Source: Lyngbya sp. CCAP 1446/10
GTDB lineage: Bacteria; Cyanobacteriota; Cyanobacteriia; Cyanobacteriales; Microcoleaceae
Assembly (NCBI RefSeq): GCF_026130175.1
Contig: NZ_JAIGNI010000035.1
Location: 1-61,144 of the forward strand
DNA length: 61,144 bases
Reading direction: 5' to 3'
Shown here: piece by piece, positions 36,401-44,483 of the stretch
How positions within the stretch are numbered: position 1 is the first letter of the stretch
Layout of the letters: the number at the start of each line of letters is the position of its first letter
The notes under the pieces: generated by a model
What the model was told of the DNA's origin: nothing
The model's input: only the letters and a program-made list of their open reading frames with translations
Database searches by the model: none
Program-made: the position numbers and the translations under genes

Positions 36401-36643
36401 TGGAAACTCTTGAATCAAGTTACTGAATTCTAAAATATTAATAATAATGTCTCTAGCGTGGCGGAAATTATTTCCTGCTATGATTTTAGTTGCCCACTTC
36501 CGTAAAAATCCCGCAAAGTCATCATCGATCCGTTTTTCCTTGGATTTCAGGATGGCGATTTGTGCTTCCTGGTTGGGGGAGTCAATCAGGGATTCGATTA
36601 GGTCGAAATAGGTTTGTTTTTGGCTTTTCATTGCACTACCCAT
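33419..36643 (-). CDS. TPR-CHAT caspase-like protease (locus 2)
   Basis: This predicted cysteine protease is 1074 aa. The first ~115 residues are helical. Seven near-identical 46-residue repeats (WATTQNNLAAAYSDRIKGDR core) of kinesin-light-chain TPR type follow, with an eighth degenerate one, then a helical linker and a C-terminal CHAT domain. The catalytic His866 lies in HFSCHG and Cys953 in LSACETG. Two Pro/Gly-rich insertions (PPLPPPLTKGGPGG and NPPQPPLAKGG) interrupt the linker and the CHAT domain. ATG 36643 or 36631 are likely starts; TTG at 36712 only adds spacer. The small and CATRA-like genes lie downstream on the same strand. A death-type defence role is inferred. Confidence 0.9.
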   Translation of the reverse strand: MGSAMKSQKQTYFDLIESLIDSPNQEAQIAILKSKEKRIDDDFAGFLRKWATKIIAGNNFRHARDIIINILEFSNLIQEFPLGSKRSNMEIAIAGYEVGMNFFNRYDDPEKWAATQNNLATAYSDRIQGDRGDNLERAIAFYEAALQVYTRQAFPEKWAGTQNNLAAAYCERIKGDRGDNLERAITFYEAALQVRTRPAFPQDWATTQNNLAAAYSDRIKGDRGDNLERAIAFYEAALQVRTREAFPQDWAMTQNNLANAYSDRIQGDRGDNLERAIAFYEAALQVCTREAFPQGSAETQNNLANAYCNRIQGDRGENIEKAIKSHKAALQVRTREAFPENWAQTQNNLATAYYSRIQGDRGENIEKAIAFFETALQVYTRQAFPEKWATIQNNLGEAYGDRIKGDRGDNLERAIKSHKAALEFRTPTTLPLDCLQTGRNLGDLGVTESLWETAIFGYEKAIEAVEKTREWVTSQTRKRQIIEENLNIYENMMQSCINHKQYHKAVQTVERSKSRYLLELFTNREIYPKTATESEKQQLRNLRSQIAAAQQFLETETSTPPLPPPLTKGGPGGVPENSDTQRPTQTRSLSPESFQQEKDNLAKALQQLEQLLKQIKQQEPEFVLTQKVVPIDIAEFQQTLDPETAIVEWYIGNPKFNKYWGGSAFIITRDKIDLIPITATELAELETWKNDYLNEYRDKAKQKIWQKTLSAKLHKLSEILRLNEIVAKIPNHCHQLILVPHRYLHLFPLHALPFTSQTRFTQETMLFRGNLLDCFSSGVKYAPSLQLLELVQNRLKTRTSPAPELQPLFAIQNPTEDLSNADMEVQIIKQRFDTHDILIKQQATKIAFNENLKNLSNASYIHFSCHGVFNFDYPLLSLLALADCLESTSEINPPQPPLAKGGLQEDRPESPETPRYVTMRSGRKAIPEKCLTLREIFADLELSNCNLVTLSACETGLTSSTEMTDEYIGLPSGFLYAGSLSVVSTLWSVDDFATAILMIKFYQELLPKVSVAVALNAAQNWMRAVSKEDFRVWVKSLNLDKKLGQSVELWLALSPEEQPFSHPKYWAAFCATGY
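33931..33970. repeat. CCCCCCCTTAGCAAGGGGGG palindrome inside the CHAT domain
   Basis: This in-frame insertion encodes NPPQPPLAKGG, between the catalytic His and Cys blocks. It is the same element type as 34920-34960 and the intergenic copies at 36811-37145. Confidence 0.8.
34920..34965. repeat. CCCCCCTTGGTAAGGGGGG palindrome inside the linker
   Basis: This in-frame insertion encodes PPLPPPLTKGGPGG in the helical linker before the CHAT domain. Confidence 0.8.
35395..36340. repeat. 138-bp coding tandem repeat (TPR array)
   Basis: Seven units of 138 bp encode the 46-residue TPRs. DNA conservation is very high, including the GCGATCGCC in most units, consistent with recent duplication or gene conversion. 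Confidence 0.88.
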
Positions 36644-37163
36644 GTTTGGGATATTGTACTTTTTTGGCGCGGGGAAAACAAGGGGTTTTTTGGGTGTGCT
36701 TCTGGGGCTCAAGAAACCGGGTTTTTATCGAGATTTAGGGTTATTTGCAAGTATTTGGGAGAAAAATCCGGTTTCTGGGTGGGTGGCTGGGTTCTGGGAT
36801 AGACTTCTGTTTACCGCCGAGGCCAGATCCCCCCTTAGCTTGCCCCCTACTCCCCCTTAAAGAAGGGGGGGACAAGATTCCGATCAAAGTCCCCCTTCTT
36901 AAGGGGGATTTAGGGGGATCTGGCCTCGGCTACAAACGAGAGATAAAAAGAGTTTTAATTACAGGTTTTCTGTTTACCGCCGAGGCCAGATCCCCCCTAG
37001 CCCCCCTTAAGAAGGGGGGGACAAGAAGCACTCAGAGTTCTGCTTCTTAAATAGGGACAATATTCCGATCAAAGTCCCCCTTCTTAAGGGGGATTTAGGG
37101 GGATCTGGCCTCCGCTACAAACGAGAGATAAAAAGAGTTTTAGTCTCCTACACAAAACCCAGA
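36644..37163. other. Spacer with two large GGGGG/CCCCC palindromic elements
   Basis: AAGAAACCGGGTTTTT-type palindromes occur near 36711 and 36763. Two tandem ~160 bp copies of an element beginning CTGTTTACCGCCGAGGCCAG lie at about 36808-36966 and 36969-37145. Each contains facing GATCCCCCC and GGGGGGATC arms. No gene is seen. Confidence 0.7.
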
Positions 37164-39815
37164 TCAACCCAAGCCTTCAACTAACAAATTGCGAGCACTT
37201 TCCAACGCTTCCTGCAACTTACTTACATCGCGTCCCCCAGCCTGCGCCAAATTAGGCCGCCCGCCACCTTTACCGCCGCAAAGTTGAGCAATTCCCCCAA
37301 TAAACTTGCCAGCTTGCAATCCTTTCCGATTAACTTCAGGACTAAAAGCAGCCACCAAACTCACCTTATCCACATCAGCAACCGAAGCCAAAACAACCGC
37401 AGCATTTCCCAACTTTTGCTGCAATCTTTCCGCCGCAGTTTTCAGCGCTTCTGCATCCACATCTCCCAATTGAGCTACAATGATTTTGAAATCACCGAGA
37501 TCCTCAGCCGCATTTAACAACTGGTCAGATTTCGCGATCGCCAATTCCGACTTCACAGCAGCCAACTGCTTCAGAGTATCCTTCAACTCATTCTGCAAAT
37601 TAGTAATCCGGTTGGGTAACTCTTCCGGCTTCGCCTTAAATCGATCGCCCAAATCGCGCACAACCCTGTCACGCACATTCAAATAATCCAAAACAGCCTG
37701 GCCCGAAACCGCCTCAATCCGGCGAGTACCAGCCGCCACCCCAGCCTCCGAAACAATCTTAAACAGCCCGATTTCAGCCGTATTGCTGACGTGAGTCCCA
37801 CCGCACAATTCCATCGAAACGCCGGGAAAATCGATAACCCGCACCACGTCGCCGTACTTCTCGCCAAACATGGCTGTAGCGCCTTTTTCCCTCGCTTGGG
37901 CGATCGGCATTTCGGCAACTTCCGCAGCGTGGGCTTCCGCAATCCAACTATTAACTAAATCCTCAATTTTCTCCAACTCTTCTGCTGTCACAGCGCGCGG
38001 AGAATTGAAATCAAATCGCAATCTTTCCGTCGATACCAGGGAACCAGCTTGGGAAATCGAATCATCCACAATTTTTCGCAAAGCTGATTGTAATAAGTGA
38101 GTTGCTGTGTGGTTGGCTTGAATTCGGCGGCGGCCACTATTGTCAATTTTCGCAGTCAAACTATCGCCAACTTTTAGAGTTCCCCGTTCCACCAAGCCGA
38201 AATGCACAAAGAAATCCGATTCCTTCTTCACATCATCAACTCTCACCAACAAACCATCACCATTTTCTCCGCTTTTCAAATAACCTTTATCCCCAAGTTG
38301 TCCGCCGGATTCTGCATAAAACGGCGTTTTATTCAACACAATTTGTACCTCGGTTCCCGCCTCTGCTGATTCCACAGCTTGGCCGTCAACCAAGATAACT
38401 TTTACCTCAGCTAAACTAGATAATTCAGCATAACCAACAAACTCTGTTTTGTGGATAGTCTCAGCCAACTTATCCAAGGAACCCTGCACCGTCAAATCGA
38501 TGGTTTGATGAGCTTCTTTGGCGCGAGTTTGCTGTTCCTTCATCGCGACTTCAAAGCCGTCTAAGTCAACAGTAATTCCCTGTTCTTCCGCAATTTCTTG
38601 GGTTAGTTCTAAGGGGAAACCGTAGGTATCGTAAAGCGTGAAGGCATCTTGACCGCTGATTTGTTTGTTGGCTTGCTGTTTTGTGCGATCGACAATTTCT
38701 TCCAGCAGCTTCTCTCCCCGTTCCAAAGTTTTGAGAAACTGCGCCTCTTCCCTTGCCAATTCTGCCTTAATTTGAGCTTCGCGCGATCGCACGTTCGGAT
38801 AAGCAGCTTCCGAAAGGGCGATCGCACTTTCGGCCACCCGCACCGTAAATTCACCCTGAATCCCAATCAGCCGCCCGTGGCGCACCACCCGGCGAATCAA
38901 CCGGCGCAAAATGTAACCCCGGCCCACATTCGACGCGCGAATTTCGTCCGCAATCATGTGTACCACAGCCCGAATATGGTCGCCAATTACTTTCAGCGAA
39001 ACCTTGACATTTTCATCGCTATTGTGGTAATCAATTTCGGCAATTTCTGCGGCCGATTGAACGATCGGAAAAATCAAATCTGTTTCGTAATTGTTGGGGA
39101 CTTTCTGGAGGATTTGCGCCATCCGTTCCAATCCCATCCCAGTATCAATATTTTGATTTTGCAGCGGTGTTAAATTGCCCTCTGCATCTTTATTGTACTG
39201 CATGAAAACCAGGTTATAAAATTCGATAAACCTGCTATCATCTTCGAGGTCAATATTATCGCCTCTTTCCGGGTGGAAATCGTAGTAAATCTCGGAACAG
39301 GGGCCACAAGGGCCTGTCGGGCCGGATTGCCAGAAATTGTCTGCTTCTCCCATGCGCTGAATGCGATCGCCCGGAATGCCAATTTCATCGCGCCAAATCG
39401 CAAAAGCTTCGTCATCTTCGCGGAAAACGCTAACAACTAAATTGGACGCCGGTAAACCGAAAACTTCCGTAGAAAGTTCCCAAGCCCAAGCGATCGCCTG
39501 TTTCTTGAAATAATCCCCAAAACTGAAGTTACCCAACATCTCAAAAAACGTGTGGTGGCGGGCGGTGCGGCCGACGTTTTCGATGTCGTTGGTGCGGATG
39601 CACTTTTGCGAAGTCGTAGCGCGCGGTGATTCTGCGGTGCGCTGGCCGAGAAATATCGGCTTGAATTGTAGCATTCCGGCGATCGTCAGCAACACTGTCG
39701 GATCTTCGGGAACCAAAGAAGCGCTCGGTAATATTTTATGTCCGCGATCGGCGTAAAAGTCGAGGAATGTTTGGCGAATTTGACTACCACTGAGAAACTT
39801 AGGAGAAATAGACAT
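37164..39815 (-). CDS. alaS: Alanyl-tRNA synthetase
   Basis: This essential enzyme charges tRNA-Ala. The 883-aa protein is the usual length. The class II core begins IRQTFLDFYADRGHKILP with ARHHTFFEMLGNFSFGDYF and GMGLERMAQIL. The editing domain has NHTATHLL and CGGTHVSN (zinc-binding His and Cys), and the C-Ala end has GGGRPNLAQAGG. ATG at 39815 (MSISPKFLSG) was chosen; the frame to 39875 adds an unlikely hydrophobic lead. It has no operon partner; a MITE-like palindrome lies just upstream. Confidence 0.97.
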   Translation of the reverse strand: MSISPKFLSGSQIRQTFLDFYADRGHKILPSASLVPEDPTVLLTIAGMLQFKPIFLGQRTAESPRATTSQKCIRTNDIENVGRTARHHTFFEMLGNFSFGDYFKKQAIAWAWELSTEVFGLPASNLVVSVFREDDEAFAIWRDEIGIPGDRIQRMGEADNFWQSGPTGPCGPCSEIYYDFHPERGDNIDLEDDSRFIEFYNLVFMQYNKDAEGNLTPLQNQNIDTGMGLERMAQILQKVPNNYETDLIFPIVQSAAEIAEIDYHNSDENVKVSLKVIGDHIRAVVHMIADEIRASNVGRGYILRRLIRRVVRHGRLIGIQGEFTVRVAESAIALSEAAYPNVRSREAQIKAELAREEAQFLKTLERGEKLLEEIVDRTKQQANKQISGQDAFTLYDTYGFPLELTQEIAEEQGITVDLDGFEVAMKEQQTRAKEAHQTIDLTVQGSLDKLAETIHKTEFVGYAELSSLAEVKVILVDGQAVESAEAGTEVQIVLNKTPFYAESGGQLGDKGYLKSGENGDGLLVRVDDVKKESDFFVHFGLVERGTLKVGDSLTAKIDNSGRRRIQANHTATHLLQSALRKIVDDSISQAGSLVSTERLRFDFNSPRAVTAEELEKIEDLVNSWIAEAHAAEVAEMPIAQAREKGATAMFGEKYGDVVRVIDFPGVSMELCGGTHVSNTAEIGLFKIVSEAGVAAGTRRIEAVSGQAVLDYLNVRDRVVRDLGDRFKAKPEELPNRITNLQNELKDTLKQLAAVKSELAIAKSDQLLNAAEDLGDFKIIVAQLGDVDAEALKTAAERLQQKLGNAAVVLASVADVDKVSLVAAFSPEVNRKGLQAGKFIGGIAQLCGGKGGGRPNLAQAGGRDVSKLQEALESARNLLVEGLG

Positions 39816-39861
39816 GACAAAAATTGTTAAGTATGTAAAGATGTCGCAACAATAGAATTTA

Positions 39862-39974
39862 TAGGACTTACGCACGGATGTCCAGAAACCGGGTTTTTCA
39901 ACCAGAATACTTGCTTAAAATCCTCAATTTCGGTGAAAAAACCCGGTTTCTTTGTTCGGAGTGCGTGAGTCCTA
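39862..39974. repeat. 113-bp MITE-like palindrome
   Basis: Ends TAGGACTTACGCAC and GTGCGTGAGTCCTA are inverted repeats with one mismatch. Inner arms AGAAACCGGGTTTTTC and GAAAAAACCCGGTTTCT also pair. The TAGGACTTACGCA end is a familiar terminal motif of small mobile repeats in cyanobacteria. Confidence 0.85.
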
Positions 39975-40471
39975 ACTTACATCTATGTGGATATTCATAT
40001 CATTATACTTAGTAATGTAAAGACCCATCAAGTTTTGCAAATTGTGCTTTACTCCTCCCAAAGCTCGTGCTAACTTAATAATAGACACCGGGACAGAAAG
40101 AAACAGGAGGTCGCTATACTTAGAAACAAAGTTCGAGGATATAGGCATGGTGTCTCCGGTCTAGATTCCCAAGAGCAGCCGAAATTAACCGAACACAACT
40201 TGGAATAGTGGTAGAACTGCCGATCGCGCAGTCAAGCCAAACCGCAGTCGAGTCAGACTTATTGTGCTTGCGGATTAAAAGTAAAGTTGCACAAGTTGTA
40301 AACCCTAGTAAGAAGTAATTGTTCTTTACCGGAAACACATCTCGTTTGTTACAAAAAACAAAGATCTCATATTATTGGGTCTGGTCGTTGTCGATCGGGC
40401 CCTACGCTTTTTTATAGGGAAGGGGAAGACGGGGAGACGGGGAGACGGGGAGAGATTTTGAACTCTACTCT

Positions 40472-40523
40472 TTAGTCCGCGGAGGCGGACGAAAGTTTGT
40501 CTTGGCGCGGTTTCAACCGCCGA
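40472..40523 (-). repeat. Single inverted unit of the two-hairpin repeat
   Basis: On the minus strand: GGCGGTTGAAACCGCGCC, a linker AAGACAAACTTTC, and GTCCGCCTCCGCGGACT. It has the same order as the 76-bp units, with the GTCCGC version of the right stem. Confidence 0.8.
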
Positions 40524-40683
40524 CTTTGATCTTTCAAGTGATGTTTTATACATAATGGCACCTGTGCGATCGCCCCCGCCCGTTTTTTGCCGTGGCCAGG
40601 CCCTCTGGCCCACCGGCACTGTCAATATGGGATATCATAGAAAAATCTGTACAAAACATTAAAACCTACGTCGCTGGCTGCGA

Positions 40684-40846
40684 GACAGTCTACAATTGAG
40701 CAGCTTGCTGCAAGGCAAGCATAGCAAACCGCTATTTTCGGGAGCCTCGTTGTGGCTCTGATGATTGCCTCCAAGAACCTGAATTTCAGGAGATTTAGAG
40801 TGAAATTTCTCAAGAATCTCATCCCCGACGAAGGGGTGGGACTGTC
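40684..40846 (+). ncRNA. Candidate structured RNA (strand uncertain)
   Basis: A seven-pair closing helix GACAGTC (40684-40690) / GACTGTC (40840-40846) encloses consecutive hairpins: GCTTGC/GCAAGC, ATAGC/GCTAT, GAGCC/GGCTC, CCTGA/TCAGG, GAG-GAAATTTC-CTC, and CCCC-GACGAA-GGGG. The density of perfect stems is much above that of the flanks. I do not recognise a known family (not tmRNA, RNase P or SRP). It lies about 170 bp upstream of the gene at 41020, so it could be a free RNA or a leader. Confidence 0.45.
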
Positions 40847-41019
40847 TAACATTCGAGCTATGCCAAGTCAAAAAGCCCCTATAGCTGACAACTCTCACCA
40901 ATCACAGTAAAAGTCGGCAGTACGTCTTTTGAGCCTGCTCAAACAGTTCGACTAGCCGTTTAACAAAAAATATAGTACAGTTCTTAAACTCACAATTTTT
41001 GGAGATTCGAGGTAAAATC

Positions 41020-41628
41020 ATGGCCGAAATAACGAAAGAAGAAATGCGCGAACGCCTGGGAAATATTGACCAGATTCGCGATATAATTTTCGGGGCGCAG
41101 CTTAGAGAATACGACAATCGCTTTGATAAAATAGATTCCGAGATGTCGATGATGCAGCAAGATATGCACGCTCGCATCGAACAAGTGAAAACAGTTCTGT
41201 CCACAGAAATGAGGGCCGCAGTTGATTCGTTAGAAAAAAAAGTTAAATCGCTCACCTCAAACACGCAAGAAGAAACCACCGATCTCCGGCAGCAAATCGA
41301 TCGCGTTAACCGCAAATGCTCCAGCACCATCGAAGCCCTCGACGAGGCGATAGACAATCAAACCAGTTCCATTCGCGACGAACTCTCCCAAACCAGAGAG
41401 CGACTCTCCGAAGAAACTCGCACTTTGAAAACACAGGTTTTTGAAGAACTCGATCGCCGCTTTTCCATGCTCAGAGATGTTAAAGTTTCCAGAGACGACA
41501 TGGCAGAAATTCTGTTTGAACTAGGCATGAGGCTCAAAGGAACAGAATTTGTCCCCGAACTTAAAGGCGTTACTGATAATAAGTTAAATAACGAATTCTT
41601 GTTGCCGGAGCGCCACAATCACGGATAA
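41020..41628 (+). CDS. Coiled-coil hypothetical protein, first gene of GTPase cluster
   Basis: This 202-aa, highly charged, almost entirely helical protein begins MAEITKEEMRERLGNIDQIR. A long coiled coil spans about residues 40-160 (EMRAAVDSLEKKVKSL, LRQQIDRVNRKCSS), with a short globular end (MAEILFELGMRLKGTE). There is no signal or membrane segment. A GAGG lies eight bases before the ATG. It ends six bases before the next gene, so it is surely co-transcribed with the OmpA/longin-like, Ras-like and kinase genes. It is probably a scaffold or adaptor, by inference from structure and context. Confidence 0.8.
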   Translation: MAEITKEEMRERLGNIDQIRDIIFGAQLREYDNRFDKIDSEMSMMQQDMHARIEQVKTVLSTEMRAAVDSLEKKVKSLTSNTQEETTDLRQQIDRVNRKCSSTIEALDEAIDNQTSSIRDELSQTRERLSEETRTLKTQVFEELDRRFSMLRDVKVSRDDMAEILFELGMRLKGTEFVPELKGVTDNKLNNEFLLPERHNHG

Positions 41629-41634
41629 TAACGC

Positions 41635-44481
41635 ATGGCTTTACCGAAAGAAAATCCGGAAGTTGAAAATCAGCTAGAGGGTTTTGTTTCTCAACCTGAC
41701 GAGTCTGCTGCTCATGCAGCAACCCAGCTAGAACCCTTGCTGAATCTGTTGCTCGATCTCAAAATTATTGCTGGTTCAAAACAGCAAAATCCAGAGTCCG
41801 AAGCTGACAACAGCGACAACAATAATCAAGCTGGGGCCCTCGGCGGGTTGATGGATTTGTTAAGTATTTCCTCCGCAGAGCCAGAGGAAATTACAGCGCA
41901 GCAAAATCCAGAGTCCGAAGGTGACAGCAGAGACAAAAATAATCAAGCTGGAGCCCTCGGCGGGTTGATGGGTTTGCTAGGTATTTCCTCCGCAGAGCCA
42001 GAGGAAATTGCAGCGAGTGTCCCAGAAACTGGCTCTCGCCAACCGGATTCCACTGCTTCCCCGGCTGTTGCAGATGAGTCCAAAAGTAGGCTATTCGCTA
42101 CTCACAAACTCAACAGTTCAGACCTCGAGAAAAACTATTCCTCAGCTAAAACTATAGATGTTTTAGCAGATGTTTCTGCGATCGCTCAGACGGATTTTGA
42201 GCAAGCATCGCCACCGATAACAGAATTGCCCAACTCGAAAAAATCAGATTTTCCCCAGTACGTACAGGCGGAAAAATTCCAGGATTTTGACACCGCTTTA
42301 GAGGATTCGCCCACTCCCCAAACTGTGGCATCACCCGCAGCAACTGATCCGAATTGCGCCGTTCCCACACTTTCACAGCCGTCAGAAAAAATATATTTTG
42401 ATGCGGTGGTTGCTTCGCTACCGTCAATGCCAGACTTGCAAGAACAGGCGACACCGATATCCCAGCGAGCAGAAATATTAGGCGAAATTAAACAAGACTT
42501 AAATGAAGCCGACAACGCGATGGGAAGGCTGCAAAATCTCATTTTTGGCTCGCAAATGTCGGATATCGAGCAAGTGAAAAATCTCCTCGCACAAAATGAC
42601 TTGCCGGGGGTGCGCCACCTGCTGACAACCATCGACGATAAATTAGGAAAACTCGAACACCAAATCCACGATCCCCAAGAGCTGATCGCGCTGATGCTGC
42701 CTTGGATCGCAGAAATTCTTAGCCGCAAAATTACCGATTCCAGAGAAGAAGTTGTTAAGGCGATAGTGCCAATTATTGATGAAGTAATTAGGGCAAAAAC
42801 GGTAGAAAACAGGCCAGCAATGAGTTCGGCGATCGCTGAATTGCTCCCAGACGCCCTTGCTCAACAAATAAAAAATTCGCCCCAAGAAATTGCTAAGGCG
42901 ATCGCCCCAGAAATCGGCATGGCAATTAAAGAGCAAATTCGCCTCGACCAAGAGTCGATCGCCCAAGCCCTCGCCCCGGAAATGGGCAAAGCGATTACAG
43001 CCCAAATAGCACTCGAACGCGACTCTATGGTGGATGCTCTCTATCCCGTCATTGGCAGCACTATTTCCAGATACATGGCAGAAGCTATCAAGACAATCAA
43101 TGAAAAAGTGTCAAATGCCATGAGCATGGAAGGAGTTGGGCGCAAAATTCGCTCCCAAGTACAAGGAGTCTCCGAAGCTGAATTAATCCTCAGAGAATCA
43201 ATACCTTTTACAGTCCAAGCAGCATTCTTAATTCACAAAGCATCAGGCTTGGTAATTTCCGAATCTCAACACTCAGGCGACTACCAGTTAGAATCGGAAA
43301 TGGTAGCAGGAATGCTCACAGCTATTCGCAGCTTTGTTAACGAGTGCATCGTTCAGCCCGGAGAAATTTCCGAACTAAATCAAATTGAATACGGCGATTC
43401 AAAAATTATATTAGAAGTAGCGGGATACTGCTACATGGCAGTGGTAATTAAAGGAGAACCGCCAGACTCGTTCATCAACAAAGTCCGACAAACAGTTAGT
43501 AAACTTATCCTTAATTACGCTAAATTAATTCACGAGTTTAACGGCGATCCCGGTACTATACCGCAGTCATTGCACCCGTTGATCCAAAGTTTATTAGACC
43601 CGCCCAACAAGGAAAAATCAACAAAACCCCCCTTGATGCTGCTCGGCCTGAGCATGGCAGCGCTGAGCTTAATCTTAGTACCTTGGGGAATTTATCAGCA
43701 CCGCAGCAGCATCGACCGCCGCCTCGAAGCAAATGCCGCTTTAGCTCTAGCCTCGACCCCAGAATTAGCGGTTTACCGCTTAAGCGTCGACGTTGAGGGC
43801 AACACTCTTAAGTTAACCGGAAAATTGCCAAATCCAGAATTGCGAGCAAAAGCCGCAAAAATAGCCGCATCAACTGCACCAAATCTGAAATTAGACAATC
43901 AAATTATCGCTGTAGATGTACCTCCCGATCCAGTTTTGACGGCGGCTGAGGTGCAGCGGATTACTGTTGTTTTGAACCGCTTATCGGGCGTTTCTATTTC
44001 TAGTCAGTATGGCGATCGCAAAGTTACAGTAGAGGGGACAGTCATGGATGATGCAGACTCACAAAAAATTGCTCAGTCCCTCAAGCAAATTCCCGGCGTT
44101 CAGTCCGTCGTCAGCACTGTTAAACTAGATCCGCTGAAGATTTCCAGCCGCATCTACTTCGACCAAGGAACGACAACATTAAACTCAACATCTGGAGACA
44201 TCATCGCCAGTGTCAAAAATTTCATGGATCAATATCCTCAAAAACAGATTAAGATAATTGGACACAGCGATCGCACTGGGGAACTTGTCACAAATCAACG
44301 GTTGTCGCTCCAGCGTGCCGCAGCAGTGCGAGAGGCTTTAGTGCGCGTCGGTGCTGACCCGAAACGCCTCCAAGTGGTTGGTAGCCAAAATCCTCCCGCA
44401 GGCGTGGAACCCAATCAACCGCTACTTTTAAGCAGATGCGTGATATTTGAACCAATAACTAAGACCATCAACAGCAAATAA
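41635..44481 (+). CDS. Longin/roadblock-like, BON and OmpA domain membrane protein
   Basis: This 948-aa protein has a disordered N-terminal third with two 36-residue repeats (QQNPESE...AEPEEI, from about 41785 and 41893). A helical array follows (about 285-500) with repeated APEMGKAITAQIALE units. A segment at about 513-635 has the beta-beta-alpha-beta-beta-beta-alpha pattern of longin/roadblock domains (FTVQAAFLIHKASGLVISE, SKIILEVAGYCYMAVVIKG). Then come a membrane helix (667-687), two BON-like repeats (about 700-830), and an OmpA-type peptidoglycan domain (about 837-945; GHSDRTGELVTNQRLSLQRA). It ends two bases before the Ras-like GTPase start. Longin/roadblock folds are typical partners of Ras-family GTPases, so this is a likely GTPase-linked envelope anchor. 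The longin call is by pattern only. Confidence 0.8.
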   Translation: MALPKENPEVENQLEGFVSQPDESAAHAATQLEPLLNLLLDLKIIAGSKQQNPESEADNSDNNNQAGALGGLMDLLSISSAEPEEITAQQNPESEGDSRDKNNQAGALGGLMGLLGISSAEPEEIAASVPETGSRQPDSTASPAVADESKSRLFATHKLNSSDLEKNYSSAKTIDVLADVSAIAQTDFEQASPPITELPNSKKSDFPQYVQAEKFQDFDTALEDSPTPQTVASPAATDPNCAVPTLSQPSEKIYFDAVVASLPSMPDLQEQATPISQRAEILGEIKQDLNEADNAMGRLQNLIFGSQMSDIEQVKNLLAQNDLPGVRHLLTTIDDKLGKLEHQIHDPQELIALMLPWIAEILSRKITDSREEVVKAIVPIIDEVIRAKTVENRPAMSSAIAELLPDALAQQIKNSPQEIAKAIAPEIGMAIKEQIRLDQESIAQALAPEMGKAITAQIALERDSMVDALYPVIGSTISRYMAEAIKTINEKVSNAMSMEGVGRKIRSQVQGVSEAELILRESIPFTVQAAFLIHKASGLVISESQHSGDYQLESEMVAGMLTAIRSFVNECIVQPGEISELNQIEYGDSKIILEVAGYCYMAVVIKGEPPDSFINKVRQTVSKLILNYAKLIHEFNGDPGTIPQSLHPLIQSLLDPPNKEKSTKPPLMLLGLSMAALSLILVPWGIYQHRSSIDRRLEANAALALASTPELAVYRLSVDVEGNTLKLTGKLPNPELRAKAAKIAASTAPNLKLDNQIIAVDVPPDPVLTAAEVQRITVVLNRLSGVSISSQYGDRKVTVEGTVMDDADSQKIAQSLKQIPGVQSVVSTVKLDPLKISSRIYFDQGTTTLNSTSGDIIASVKNFMDQYPQKQIKIIGHSDRTGELVTNQRLSLQRAAAVREALVRVGADPKRLQVVGSQNPPAGVEPNQPLLLSRCVIFEPITKTINSK

Positions 44482-44483
44482 TT

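Larger units (their letters stand above)
39816..41019. other. 1.2-kb divergent spacer with repeats and a structured segment
   Basis: Contents in order: a 113-bp palindromic element (39862-39974), a featureless stretch with a CAGGAGG-like run near 40105, GGGGAGAC heptamers (40424-40455), an inverted copy of the 76-bp-unit family (40472-40523), a GGCCAG/CTGGCC hairpin near 40595, and a strongly structured segment (40684-40846). Frames on the minus strand here are not convincing genes. Confidence 0.6.

Noticed and set aside
36614..37050. Plus-strand frames in the spacer before alaS
   Set aside because: They translate palindromic repeat elements (PPLKEGG-like residues) and have no start signal.
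40684..40846. Retron ncRNA
   Set aside because: The inverted ends look superficially like retron a1/a2 repeats, but no reverse transcriptase gene is within several kilobases.
40622..40901. Two overlapping minus-strand frames of 76 and 80 codons
   Set aside because: They overlap each other in different frames and run through the hairpin-rich segment; residue use is not protein-like.
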